DNA from: Gracilaria domingensis
Lineage: Eukaryota; Rhodophyta; Florideophyceae; Gracilariales; Gracilariaceae
Length of the DNA: 64,000 nucleotides
Direction of reading: 5' to 3'
Assembly (NCBI GenBank): GCA_022539475.1
Contig: VCMS01000098.1
Location: forward strand, 102,420-166,419
Shown here: piece by piece, positions 22,484 to 31,889 of the stretch
Numbering within the stretch: the first letter of the stretch is position 1
Layout: each line of letters begins with the position of its first letter
Made by a program: the position numbers and the translations under genes
Notes under the pieces: model-generated
Databases searched by the model: none
Told to the model about the DNA's origin: nothing
The model's input: only the letters and a program-made list of their open reading frames with translations

Positions 22484-24661
22484 CTATGCCTTCGCATCTC
22501 CCTCCTTCTGCGAGGTATTCTTCTTAGCCTCCATGGCGGCCTTAGCATCATCCTTCTTTTCTGCCTTACCAGCGGCTTTACCGATTCCATCACCCTTCGA
22601 TTCCACGGCAGTCTTTTCAACCTCCTTCACAGCGCCACCGCCTTGTGCACCTTTCGTATCACCTTCTCTATCCGCGCCCTCAGTCTTCCCAACCTTGCCT
22701 TCTTCCTTCCCTTCCTTGGCCTTTGATGCGGGCTTCTTCATGCCTTTCCCCTCACCTTGTTTGCCGGAGGATCCTTCCTTTTCTTCAGACTTCTTCGCCT
22801 CCTTGTCCGGAAGGGGCAACTTTTCGCTCTTCTTCTTCCCGACAATAGGTTGCTTCAACGCGATCTTCGCCGATTGGGGTCCTTTTCTTGTCGAACCTTC
22901 TTTCTGTTCCTCCTTCGAACCTTGAGACTCCTTCTCCTTCCCCCCGCCATCGACGTCCATTTTGCTCACACCAGACGCTTGTTCTTCCTTAGCGTGCTTC
23001 CCGGCCTGCTTAACAGCGCCATCCTTCCCGGTGGACTCCTTCTTGGGAGTGCTGTCCACGTCCGTCTTTTCGTCTGCTTTCGGCTTGCTCTTACTAGAGC
23101 TGTCGGCATGACGGCTACCCTTCCCTTCCTTGACATTCTCACCGGCTTTTTCGGCAGCCCCAATGCTGTTTGAGCCCTTGGAGCGTCTAGTGGCGCCATC
23201 TTTCTTGGGACTGTCTTCTTGAGAAGCCGACGGCGTACCCACGGCTCCATTCTCCTTGCCCTCAGTGTGCGACGACTTGTCCTTCTTTTTCTCCTCATCC
23301 TTGACGCTGGGGTTGTTGTGCACGTAGTCCACCACCTGCCGCTTCCAACCGCGGTACAAGGCGTTGCAGTAAGCTGACACGTTGTGCATGTCCTTATACC
23401 TCTTGCTCATTGTCTTGATCAGGTTGCCAGCCTGGTGCTTGCGCAAGTCGATGACGGCGACGCGATTGACAAGTATGCCGCGTAGTAAGTCTGCCAGTTC
23501 CTTCTGATGCGTGACAACTTTGCCTTGCGCATCTGACACACCTTCAAGTAAGGAGCCGTAGTGCTGGCGGATTTTCTCCTGCTCTTCAGACAGCTGCTGG
23601 CGCTTGTCGTGCACGTCCTTGGCTGCGTCATCCAACTTGTCGAACAACTGCCTCATGGCGGTGACGCGGTGTTCAAACTCGTCAGAAGAAAGCAAGGAGC
23701 CGGTGAAGGGCTGCGGCATAGTCTCAATGGGCACGGTGTCCTGCTTGACCGGTGCAAACGTAACGACATTTCCGCTGGAGCGCAAATCCGAAAGGGCCTT
23801 CTCCTTACGGCGCAGGCTTGCAGTCAGCCTCTCAAGATTAGCTTGCATTTCTTCAATCCTGCTCTTGAGGGCGGCAATCTGCTTGGACTCGGATTGCTTG
23901 AGTAGCTGATCTTCCAACTCGTGCTCGGCAGTCTTGGCGCGTTTGCGGGGGGTTGGGGTGGTGCGCGGGGTGATAGACTTGCGCTTCTTGCGTTGGGGCT
24001 TGGGGGCGGCAGGTGTGCGAGGACTCTTCGCACTGGTGGTGGGGCGACGGCCTCGAGTTGCGGAGGAGGACTTGCGGCGGCGCTGGTGGTGGTCCTCACC
24101 GTCCGCACTCTCACTGTCGGAGCCAATGTCCATTGGGTCGTCATCGTCGGGGCGAGGGGCGTCGGGCTGGCGATTGTTGTCGTCGGTGTCTTCCTCATCG
24201 CTGAGAAGATCGAGGTCATCGAGCTGGCGGTGACGCTTGAGCGTCAAATCGTGCGGCGGGCGAGGCTTTGGCGGCGGCTGCGATCCGCGGTGAATGGTTT
24301 TGTACGCCTTGAGAGCGGCGTTGATGGCGGAAGCTTGGCTTTCGTGCCATTGGTGGTTGGAACGAACGCGGACGTGTTCGAGCAAGGAAGGGTGGAAGAG
24401 AACCATGCGATCGGCACGAACCCAGCCGCCCGTGTCCTCATCGGAGAAGGTGCACCAAAAGGCGAGGGTGGGCTTGCGGCCGCGCGTCTCGTGCATGCAG
24501 ACGTACTCGCCGGCGCGCTGCTGCTGGTGGGTCTGGTCGACAGTGGCGGGCCAGTAGGGGTAGGTGGAATAGCGACACAAGACAAGGTCGCCGAGCTGGA
24601 AGGGGAGCTCGGACTCGGGGGGGAGGGCGGCGGCGGAGTGCTTTTTCTGCTTGGAACGCAT
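22484..24661 (-). CDS. PWWP-domain chromatin protein with TFIIS-N/LEDGF-like region
   Basis: The protein has 725 residues. An N-terminal PWWP domain (about residues 20-95) begins FQLGDLVLCRYSTYPYWPAT, where YPYWPA stands for the PWWP motif; these domains bind DNA and methylated histone H3, commonly H3K36me3. Next come acidic and basic low-complexity segments with nuclear signals (QRKKRKSIT, PRKRAKT), a coiled coil (about 275-325), and a helical region (about 400-465) containing LRGILVNRVAVIDLRKHQAG and YRGWKRQVVDY. That region resembles the TFIIS N-terminal/LEDGF fold by its hydrophobic pattern and the 'YrgWK' end. The last 250 residues are an almost pure Lys/Glu/Ser/Gly tail. The architecture is like HDGF/LEDGF readers that tie chromatin marks to transcription elongation. 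It shares a 747-bp divergent promoter with IPMK. Confidence 0.8.
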   Translation of the reverse strand: MRSKQKKHSAAALPPESELPFQLGDLVLCRYSTYPYWPATVDQTHQQQRAGEYVCMHETRGRKPTLAFWCTFSDEDTGGWVRADRMVLFHPSLLEHVRVRSNHQWHESQASAINAALKAYKTIHRGSQPPPKPRPPHDLTLKRHRQLDDLDLLSDEEDTDDNNRQPDAPRPDDDDPMDIGSDSESADGEDHHQRRRKSSSATRGRRPTTSAKSPRTPAAPKPQRKKRKSITPRTTPTPRKRAKTAEHELEDQLLKQSESKQIAALKSRIEEMQANLERLTASLRRKEKALSDLRSSGNVVTFAPVKQDTVPIETMPQPFTGSLLSSDEFEHRVTAMRQLFDKLDDAAKDVHDKRQQLSEEQEKIRQHYGSLLEGVSDAQGKVVTHQKELADLLRGILVNRVAVIDLRKHQAGNLIKTMSKRYKDMHNVSAYCNALYRGWKRQVVDYVHNNPSVKDEEKKKDKSSHTEGKENGAVGTPSASQEDSPKKDGATRRSKGSNSIGAAEKAGENVKEGKGSRHADSSSKSKPKADEKTDVDSTPKKESTGKDGAVKQAGKHAKEEQASGVSKMDVDGGGKEKESQGSKEEQKEGSTRKGPQSAKIALKQPIVGKKKSEKLPLPDKEAKKSEEKEGSSGKQGEGKGMKKPASKAKEGKEEGKVGKTEGADREGDTKGAQGGGAVKEVEKTAVESKGDGIGKAAGKAEKKDDAKAAMEAKKNTSQKEGDAKA

Positions 24662-24693
24662 TGTGGCGAAGCGTGCAATTGAAGAGGCGGGAC

Positions 24694-24807
24694 GGGGGGG
24701 GCACGAGGGGCGGCGCGGGGGTGGAGAAACAATGGGGGTGGAATGGGGGGGGGTGTGGGGCGGGGCGGTGGGGCGGCGGAGAGGCGCAGCGGGCGGGGGG
24801 GGGGGGG
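24694..24807 (-). promoter_or_regulatory. C tracts in the PWWP gene leader
   Basis: G8 (24694-24701), G9 (24745-24753) and G13 (24795-24807) on the plus strand read as C tracts in the sense direction of the PWWP gene, 33-146 bp upstream of its ATG. Confidence 0.4.
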
Positions 24808-25267
24808 CGCGCCGCGCGCGTCGCGCCTTGAAACGGCGCGCAGATCCGGCGCGGGAGCGCGCGCGCGCGCGCGCTTTGCGTTGCTTGGCGCCGCGCTTGG
24901 CGCCAGTTGCGCGGCGGCTGTGCGGCGTGGCGCGCTGGCCACGTGCGCGGGCGCCAATTCGAGCGCGCGCGCGGCCGCGTGGCCACGTGCGGCGGCGCGC
25001 CGATGGCGCGCGCGCGCGCGCGCGCGAGCGCGCGGCCGCGGCGCGGCGCCTTTCGCGCGCCGCGCGAGCGCGCGCGCGCGCGCGCCGCCGTCGGCGCGCC
25101 GCTCTCGCGCGCCGCCGCCCCGGCGCCCGGTGCCGACAGCGCCTGCGCCGCTGCGCGCCGCCGCGCGCGCCGCCGCCGCCGCCGCCGCCGCCGCGCGCCG
25201 CTGCGCCCGCCGCGCCCGCGCCATGGCGCCGTTCCACCAGTGCAAGTTGGCGTGCCACGGCACTTAG
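24808..25267. other. Shared divergent promoter region, extremely GC-rich
   Basis: This is the middle of the 747-bp gap between the divergent PWWP and IPMK starts. It is dominated by GCGC runs, with long frames in every direction that are composition artefacts (almost only Ala, Arg, Pro and Gly). Confidence 0.5.
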
Positions 25268-25278
25268 CCCCCCCCCCC
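25268..25278 (+). promoter_or_regulatory. C11 tract upstream of IPMK
   Basis: C11 on the plus strand, 131 bp upstream of the IPMK ATG. The tract strand switches from minus to plus exactly where gene direction switches in this divergent promoter. Confidence 0.4.
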
Positions 25279-25408
25279 GTCGCCGCCGCCGCCGCCGCCG
25301 CCGCCGCCCCATGTCACCCGCCCCGACGCGTGCCCCGCCGTCGCCGCCGCTGCCGCCGCCGTCGCTGCCGCCGCCGTCGCTGCCGCCGCCGTCGCTGCCG
25401 CTGCCGCC

Positions 25409-26290
25409 ATGGAGCGCCCGTCGCAGCCTGAGCGCGCGCCCGGCGAGTCGTACTCCATCCAGGTGGCTGGCCACCAGCTCATCCGCCAGGCGCAGCCCGG
25501 CTTCATTCTCAAGCCGTGGTCCGACAAGGAGGAGGCCTTCTACCGCGCCGTGCACAGCGACCGCTTTCCGCCGCACCTGCATTGGCTGCGCGCCGCCACG
25601 CCCAAGTTCTACGGCGTGCGCCACTCTGCCGCCGCCGCCGATGCGCCCAAGTGGATCGAGCTCGAGGACCTCAATTATGGCTTCGACAAACCATCTGTCA
25701 TGGACGTCAAGATTGGCTTCAGACACTATGATGACGATGCATCCGAGCACAAGCGCCGGAAGCAGATACAGTCCGCCATCGCCACCACCACCTCCACCTG
25801 TGCCGTGCGCTTTGTTGGCACGCGTTCCTTCAAGCGCACCTCGCACGCCAACGCGCGCCACGGCCACTTTGTCGTGCACGACACGTTTTATGGAAAGGCG
25901 CTCAAGCGGCACGACCTGTTGCCAGAGCTCATCTGGTTCTTCCACGACTCGCACTCCTTCGATACACGTAGCGCTCGGCTCGTGCTGGAACGCTTGCAAT
26001 CCATCTGCCACAACTTCTCTCACCAGAGACGCTTTTACTTTTACTCCTCGTCGCTGCTGCTCATTTACGAGGGCGCCAAGTCCAGTGCGCATTATCCTCG
26101 CGTCGACGTGCGCATGATCGACTTTTCGCATACTGTCGACTCATCCGGCTTTCGCGACACCGGATATCTCAAGGGTCTGCAGTATATGGTCCATCTTCTG
26201 TCACAGGCTGTCGAGGCGCACACGGTCCAACCCGTACCACGTAACGCCACCACCAGCACCAGCGTAACAATCGCGGAGAACGACAGCTGA
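25409..26290 (+). CDS. IPMK: Inositol polyphosphate multikinase (IPK2/ARG82 type)
   Basis: The protein has 293 residues and phosphorylates Ins(1,4,5)P3 and InsP4 to InsP5. The family signature PxxxDxKxG is present as PSVMDVKIG (about residues 95-103). The ATP-site SSLL motif appears as SSSLLLIYEG (about 215-224), the metal-binding IDF motif as RMIDFSHT, and the C-terminal GYLKGL block follows it. The region between the first two motifs is the variable inositol-binding stretch. The length is close to yeast Arg82 and plant IPK2. No targeting leader is seen; such enzymes are nuclear and cytosolic. Confidence 0.92.
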   Translation: MERPSQPERAPGESYSIQVAGHQLIRQAQPGFILKPWSDKEEAFYRAVHSDRFPPHLHWLRAATPKFYGVRHSAAAADAPKWIELEDLNYGFDKPSVMDVKIGFRHYDDDASEHKRRKQIQSAIATTTSTCAVRFVGTRSFKRTSHANARHGHFVVHDTFYGKALKRHDLLPELIWFFHDSHSFDTRSARLVLERLQSICHNFSHQRRFYFYSSSLLLIYEGAKSSAHYPRVDVRMIDFSHTVDSSGFRDTGYLKGLQYMVHLLSQAVEAHTVQPVPRNATTSTSVTIAENDS

Positions 26291-27044
26291 ATTAATTCAT
26301 TCGCATCTACGCACTGTGCTAGCTTGCTAATTTTTTTTTTCTGCGATGGTGACCAAGTTTTGTGCGCTGCAAACATCTAAAATGTTTACGTACTAGTATG
26401 AGATACTACGATTTTCCACGCCTGTAATCACCATAAACACATCTGAGTAGCACGCCGGTCAGCTGTTCATCCAGTCACAGTCTCTGCCCATCCCCATTAC
26501 CCATTAACTCATCTCTGCCAAGATTCCCTCTGCCCACGCCATGCCCAATACAAGGTCTATCTTAGCACCTTCGTATTCTGGAATTGCTATGTGTCACGTT
26601 ACGAGTTTCCATGTTTCACAGATGGCGAACTATCTCGACTCGAAAAGTGTTGGCCTCCTTTGGAGACCCGAACGCGATCCGGTTCGCTTTCCCAAGGGAA
26701 AGTCAGGCACACCACGAGAAGGCGGATCACATGTGTGCCCGGGCGAACTATGAAACGATACCATACAAAAATCTTTACGCATATAAACTATTCTTGGGCA
26801 ATGCAAACGTTCATGTCTTCATCCGTGTAGATGTATCTGTGCATCTCTGGGTGACCTAGGGCCTCCAGCTTTCTGTCCTCACCTTCGCAAAATGAAGCTT
26901 TGGTACATACCGGTCTGTTATGTGCTTAGCACCACTTTACATTTCCTAATGTCCATGCCCTTTCTATGAGAGGATTGGTTCTCCGGGTGACTAGAAACTC
27001 AAGTCTACCTCAACTCGGTTATGAGTGAAACCGATACGACGGTC
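26291..27044. other. Convergent intergenic region
   Basis: This is 750 bp between the stops of IPMK (+) and the Sel1-repeat gene (-). It contains a T9 tract at 26,331-26,339. I see no gene or hairpin of note. Confidence 0.5.
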
Positions 27045-29762
27045 TTAGGTTCTCTCGTTTATTACCACATCACATTCCGCAGCCTCGCGGAGCAATCTTT
27101 GGGCACTTTCGGGGTCTGGCGGAAAACCATCAGCCCCAGCCAGAAGAAGATTATGCAAATTGATAAAGGCTTGAGGGTCGTTTGTGGCTCTAATTACCGC
27201 GCGATAGAGTTCTGCTGCGCGATGTGGATTCTTGTTATCGTGATTCAATTCATCTACAAGATAATCCGCAAGAACAAGCATAGCAGTAGCATTATTGTCT
27301 ATACTGATAGCCATTTCCAACAATCGAATCCCTTCTTGCCCGTCAGGAGCAACTCCAACTGCCAATGCAGGATTGCAAAGTAGATATCCAAGGTTGACCA
27401 TGGCCAAAACGCTCTTGTCTTCCTCAACAGCTCGTTTGTAAAGCTCAACGGCTCTGGACGAGTCTCTTGGGACTCCCGCCATGCCGTCGATAAGAAGACT
27501 AGCGTAATTCAGTACTGCTAGAGTTTTTGGATTCAAAACAACCTCACTCTCAGGTAGGACGCCATGTGACCAACCTCGAAATGGAAGGTTAGTCCTGGAC
27601 TGTCGAAGACTGCACTTCACCCAGACAAGTTTGGACATGTCCTTTTCCATAGAAATCAATCTTTCGAAAGCCCGTACTGCTCCATGTCCATCCAAATGTT
27701 CACTGTTTTCTCCTTCTGTGAAGAGATTTGCCAAAACTAGCAAGTGCGTCTCCTCATTTTCGTCCAGCGACGCTCTCTCACAGAGAAAAATCGCCCTCAT
27801 CGTATCCTTTTCCAGACTAGTGCAGCCTATTCTCAGGAAGTTAGCCAATGCGGGAAACGCAGGTATATGGTCTTCCTGGACAGCCTCAGTACAAAGTTGA
27901 ACAGCACGCGGAAGGTCCTGATCTTCAACCCACAACAACATTGACAAGTACGCTTTGGCCATTGCGGAGCTCTCTATGTCAATGGCTTTCTCGTACAATT
28001 CGATTGCCCTGCGTTTGTCCTTTGGTATTCCATCCAATCCAACGACGAGCATGACTGCCAGGTTGCACATCCCGACCACATTAAGCTTTCCAGCAGCTTC
28101 CTCGAACAACCGAAACGCTCGTGCTGGATCTCTTGGAAACTCTTGAGCTCCTTTGTAGTATAAGACTCCAAGTTCTACCAACGAAGTATCTATTTTTCCA
28201 TCTTCGATAGCCTTCTCATACAGTCTCACGGCCCGATGTGGATCGGGAGGAACTCCATCTGCACCATCACATAATATGGATGCGAGGAACTCCATAGCTT
28301 CATAGTGCCCCTCGGCGACGGCCCTTTCGAGCAGGGAAACCGACCTCACGGGGTCCGCATTAATATTCTCTCCAAAGAAGAGTATCTTCGCATGCCACAA
28401 GAGAGCATCGACAGAGCCCATGCCGGTCGCTCTCTCTAACAGACGGACAGCTCTAATTGGATTAGGAGGAATATCTTCAGAACCTGACGCTAATACAAGC
28501 GCGAAAACGAGAATTGCATCTACATCTTCTTCAGCAGCAGCTCTTTCCAGTAAGTCCATCCCTCGTTCCGGGTTCTTTGGAACTCCATCGGCACCATCGA
28601 CCAGCAATAGTCCTAGTTTCATCATGCTCGTTGTATCGTTTCCTTGTTCCACAGCTTCTTCAAGAAGTTTCACGGCTTCCGCTGGATTGGCCTGCACCCC
28701 ATCGGCTCCGTCAGCAAGCAGCTGAGCTAAACTAGACCTTGCCGAAATGCTTCCATTGTCGATGGCCATTCTGAACAACTCTACTGCCCGCGTGGGGTCT
28801 GCTTGCACATCATTCGTCCCATCAACGAGAATCCTGCCCAGTAGTTCCGCCGAAAGCGCATCATCGTTCTCCACAGCTCGTCCATAGAGTTCTACAGCTC
28901 GAGGCATATCTGCCGGAATATCTTCAGATCCGATTCCTAGAAGAGCTGCGAGATGCCTCATGGCAAAAGTGCTTCCAGAATCAATCGCCCTTTCGAAGAG
29001 ACGAACAGCACGCGGAATATCTCTTTGAACTCCGTCCTGACCAGCCAACAATAAGCAGGCAAGGCCATTAAGCACGTGCTCGTTTCCATGTTCTTCAGCT
29101 TGTTCAAATAGTCTGGCCACATCTGCCATGCGAATTCCTGTCATCTGTGCATCTCCTTCGATGAGAATTCCGAGGTTTACAAGAGCACGTTCATGCCCAT
29201 TTTCCGCAGCAGTTACGAAAAGTTGAACAGCTTGACTAAGGTTGCTCTCAAAACCAGGTCCGCCATGAAGACATAACACGCCATAATTATGTATCGCTCT
29301 GATGTACCCTTCTCGGATAGCAAGTTGGTATAATTGACTTGCGTAAGAGCCACTAGAATCAATTGTTAACCCCCCCGAAGTAAGAATGTCGGCAAGGCTT
29401 GTCATTTGCGAAGCTCTTAACGAATGTCCTAATTCCCAAGCTCGGAGATAAAGATACATGGCATGGGTTAGTTCCGAAGGCGAATGTTGTCCAAAAGACA
29501 CCACGAAGTCTGCAAGTGCGGCCATGGATTCCGGATCCTCTTGTTGCGCCCGTTGGCGTAGTGATGCAAGAGCTGCTTCAGTAAACTGCCTCGGTCGTGG
29601 TGTACCATCTTGTTCATTTTCACGAAAGTTTAGATTACTAATGCTTGGACGATATAAGCCCGTTTCTTCTTCTTCTTCTTCTTCTTCCTCTTCTACATTT
29701 TCAGACCCACTTTCTTGACTGCTACTTTCACGGTTTTCGCTTGCATCACTATAGTCATCCAT
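27045..29762 (-). CDS. Large Sel1-repeat protein
   Basis: The protein has 905 residues in one frame. The first 55 are acidic with an unbroken Glu run (about residues 25-34). From about residue 75 to the end there is a continuous array of about 20 Sel1-like (TPR-related) repeats of about 36 residues. The recurring pattern is x-A-V-x-L-[YF]-E-x-A-I/V-x-x-G-x-x-x-A-x-x-x-L-A-x-L-L-x-x-G-x-D-G-[VI]-x-x-[DN]-P-x-R. The strongly repeated 'DGADGVPxDPxRAV' turn is striking. Sel1 arrays form solenoids used as adaptor surfaces, for example in ER-associated degradation or signalling. There is no signal peptide or membrane helix, so an ERAD role is not supported. Function unknown; it is probably a cytosolic scaffold. 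Confidence 0.88.
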   Translation of the reverse strand: MDDYSDASENRESSSQESGSENVEEEEEEEEEETGLYRPSISNLNFRENEQDGTPRPRQFTEAALASLRQRAQQEDPESMAALADFVVSFGQHSPSELTHAMYLYLRAWELGHSLRASQMTSLADILTSGGLTIDSSGSYASQLYQLAIREGYIRAIHNYGVLCLHGGPGFESNLSQAVQLFVTAAENGHERALVNLGILIEGDAQMTGIRMADVARLFEQAEEHGNEHVLNGLACLLLAGQDGVQRDIPRAVRLFERAIDSGSTFAMRHLAALLGIGSEDIPADMPRAVELYGRAVENDDALSAELLGRILVDGTNDVQADPTRAVELFRMAIDNGSISARSSLAQLLADGADGVQANPAEAVKLLEEAVEQGNDTTSMMKLGLLLVDGADGVPKNPERGMDLLERAAAEEDVDAILVFALVLASGSEDIPPNPIRAVRLLERATGMGSVDALLWHAKILFFGENINADPVRSVSLLERAVAEGHYEAMEFLASILCDGADGVPPDPHRAVRLYEKAIEDGKIDTSLVELGVLYYKGAQEFPRDPARAFRLFEEAAGKLNVVGMCNLAVMLVVGLDGIPKDKRRAIELYEKAIDIESSAMAKAYLSMLLWVEDQDLPRAVQLCTEAVQEDHIPAFPALANFLRIGCTSLEKDTMRAIFLCERASLDENEETHLLVLANLFTEGENSEHLDGHGAVRAFERLISMEKDMSKLVWVKCSLRQSRTNLPFRGWSHGVLPESEVVLNPKTLAVLNYASLLIDGMAGVPRDSSRAVELYKRAVEEDKSVLAMVNLGYLLCNPALAVGVAPDGQEGIRLLEMAISIDNNATAMLVLADYLVDELNHDNKNPHRAAELYRAVIRATNDPQAFINLHNLLLAGADGFPPDPESAQRLLREAAECDVVINERT

Positions 29763-30266
29763 AGGTGTGTGTAGTACAAAGGCTGCTGTTCACCCGTTTG
29801 AACCGAGTGAAAACTTTTGCTAACCTGAAGCGGTTTTGCTTGTACGGAGGCCAGAGAAATGGAGGATCGCCGTAAAGATTATTAGCAAACCTTCACAGTT
29901 TTTGCATATACCCAACGCGTCGACCATGTCCAGGCCCAATATACATTGCTTCTCGATGCGAATTCATGCCCATACATCAGTGCTTGTATAGAAGGGCTGG
30001 CTTCGGTCCTTCTACCCGAGCCGACAGTGTTCGGAATTTCAACGAGTGTAGAGATGTGTACAACGTGCCCAAATTGTTTAATGGAACAAACTATGCTTCT
30101 GCGTCGACTGCAGGGGAGGTTCCCTCCAATTCCTGGGGCAATGAAAGACGATTTCTATCTAATAAGCAAATCTGCAACGGCTGGGCCAATATGCACAACG
30201 TATTCTGCCAACACTATTCTCTGAAAGGTATTCCGAAGCCTGCATTTCATCCTGTGCGGCATTTTG
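29763..30266. other. Intergenic between two minus-strand genes
   Basis: This 500 bp holds the promoter of the Sel1-repeat gene and the 3' UTR of the epimerase gene. Plus-strand frames here have no protein-like character. Confidence 0.5.
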
Positions 30267-31358
30267 TTACGCCAACTCGCTTAAGTTGTATGAAATACGT
30301 TGGGTCCTCGTTTCATTGGGATTCAGAGCCGCACAAGGAAAATGATCGTGGTTACAAGCATCGATCAAGTTACTGGGTTCAATAGCTATACTTCCATACT
30401 TTGCGAACTTCTCTTTTCCGGCGCCGCTGAATCCATTCGCTGTATACACTTGAAATCCTTGCTGGTCGCTCTGTACTTCCATCTTGACTCCTTTGCTAGA
30501 ACCTTGTTCTGAGAGTATCACGGCTACCAACGTTTGCATAGCGTGACCGTCTCCTCCACTAGATTTTGCTATCAAAAAGTTATCATAACCCTTTACAGCG
30601 GTTGATCCATCATCAATCGATCGTTCTTCGGTGAAATCAAAGCGGGTGCCCTGAACGGGAGAGACAAGGCCCGTGGGAACATTGTCATCATCGAGGACGA
30701 GATATTGCTCACAAGCGGTGGCTTGCATTCGGTACGAAAGCACGGAATCTGCTACTGTGCCGCCTCTACCACTGAGGTCAAAATAGGGATGTAGCGTTAA
30801 GTTAGAAACTGTTGGATCTCTACCGATGTTCTTCGTTGTGAGTGCTGCCTCTAGCTGTACGTCTCCCTTCAAATGATAGCGAACAGTGACCTCAACGATG
30901 CCGGGGTATCCCTGATCGCCATCGGGAGAAACCATAAACAATTCGACCGTACTTTCAGTTCGCGCTCGCACCGTGAACAATCTCTTGTCCCACGAGTGAG
31001 ATCCGCCATGAATATGATGATGACCCTGGTCATTGAGCTCCAGATGTGCATTGGAATCGATCTGTGGATAACGGGTGAGCCTCCCATTTCGTGTGCGATT
31101 GGCAATTCGACCAACAACAACGTTAACAGCTGCGCCGTCTGCTTCAACTGCGGCCAGGTCCGTGTAGGTTATGAGTCGATTAGGTCCTGTCGAAAAGCGC
31201 AGATCTAGCACTCGGGCGCCTCGCGTTAATACAGACGCTTCAGCTCCTGTTTCTGAACGAAGATGAATAGTGTTAACAAAATCGCCGTTCCTCGTGGTGC
31301 CTTCTATATGCGTTGTTCTGGGTGCGACATTGTCGGATTGCTGCTGCGAGCCTCCCAT
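30267..31358 (-). CDS. GALM: Aldose 1-epimerase (mutarotase)
   Basis: The protein has 363 residues and interconverts alpha and beta anomers of galactose or glucose, usually feeding the Leloir pathway. The active-site blocks are visible: HHHIHGGSHSWDKRLF (first catalytic His, about residues 112-127), LTLHPYFDLSGRG (second His, about 190-202) and IAIEPSNLIDACNH (catalytic Glu, about 325-338). NRTRNGRLTRYPQ before the first block also fits the family (usually N-R-I-x-x-G-x-F). There is no targeting signal. It is divergent from the HIT zinc-finger gene across 531 bp. Confidence 0.93.
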   Translation of the reverse strand: MGGSQQQSDNVAPRTTHIEGTTRNGDFVNTIHLRSETGAEASVLTRGARVLDLRFSTGPNRLITYTDLAAVEADGAAVNVVVGRIANRTRNGRLTRYPQIDSNAHLELNDQGHHHIHGGSHSWDKRLFTVRARTESTVELFMVSPDGDQGYPGIVEVTVRYHLKGDVQLEAALTTKNIGRDPTVSNLTLHPYFDLSGRGGTVADSVLSYRMQATACEQYLVLDDDNVPTGLVSPVQGTRFDFTEERSIDDGSTAVKGYDNFLIAKSSGGDGHAMQTLVAVILSEQGSSKGVKMEVQSDQQGFQVYTANGFSGAGKEKFAKYGSIAIEPSNLIDACNHDHFPCAALNPNETRTQRISYNLSELA

Positions 31359-31889
31359 TCTTGGATGCTGCTAATGGATTAAGACTGATTCCTAAGGCAG
31401 TTGCAGGTTGGGTGGAGTGTAAGGATAGCCCTTGTTAGTAAAAGCAAAAGGGCATGAGCTTGTGCGAAGGTGCTTTCGAAGGTACCAAAGGTACCAAAGG
31501 TAGAAGGTTTCCGACAGCACTCGGAAAACATTCATAAACAAAGCGGCTTATGTCAGCTGCGACAGCATAAAAAGGTCATGAACGCGATCTCACACGATTT
31601 GCTTCATCTGCAGAAGAGCCGTAGCATCGAGCATCACCCGTGACGAGCATGGTGACTCTGTAAGACAAATTACAGTGTGGACGAGCATCGTGACGCCGAC
31701 GAAAGTTTGATTTGATACACCTGCGTCACAAGGACTCTTTTCCATTCTCCTAGAGTTGCGACGTTAGGCTACGCTGTTCTCGCTCACACCTTTCTCGCCT
31801 GTCTCCATCCGCGGTTTGTTGGCGAACAGCTGCGAAGTTGAGGCAGAAGATATGAGTGCCTTACTCGGCTCTCTCCGTGAGCATTGACA
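31359..31889. other. Shared divergent promoter, epimerase and HIT-finger genes
   Basis: This is 531 bp between two divergent starts. It includes the GGTACCAAA repeat at 31,481-31,502 and no coding frame. Confidence 0.5.
31481..31502. promoter_or_regulatory. Tandem GGTACCAAA element
   Basis: Two exact 9-bp units GGTACCAAA followed by GGTA lie 123 bp upstream of the epimerase ATG and 388 bp upstream of the HIT-finger gene. The same 9-bp phasing of GGTACC occurs at 22,333 and near 800. Confidence 0.4.
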
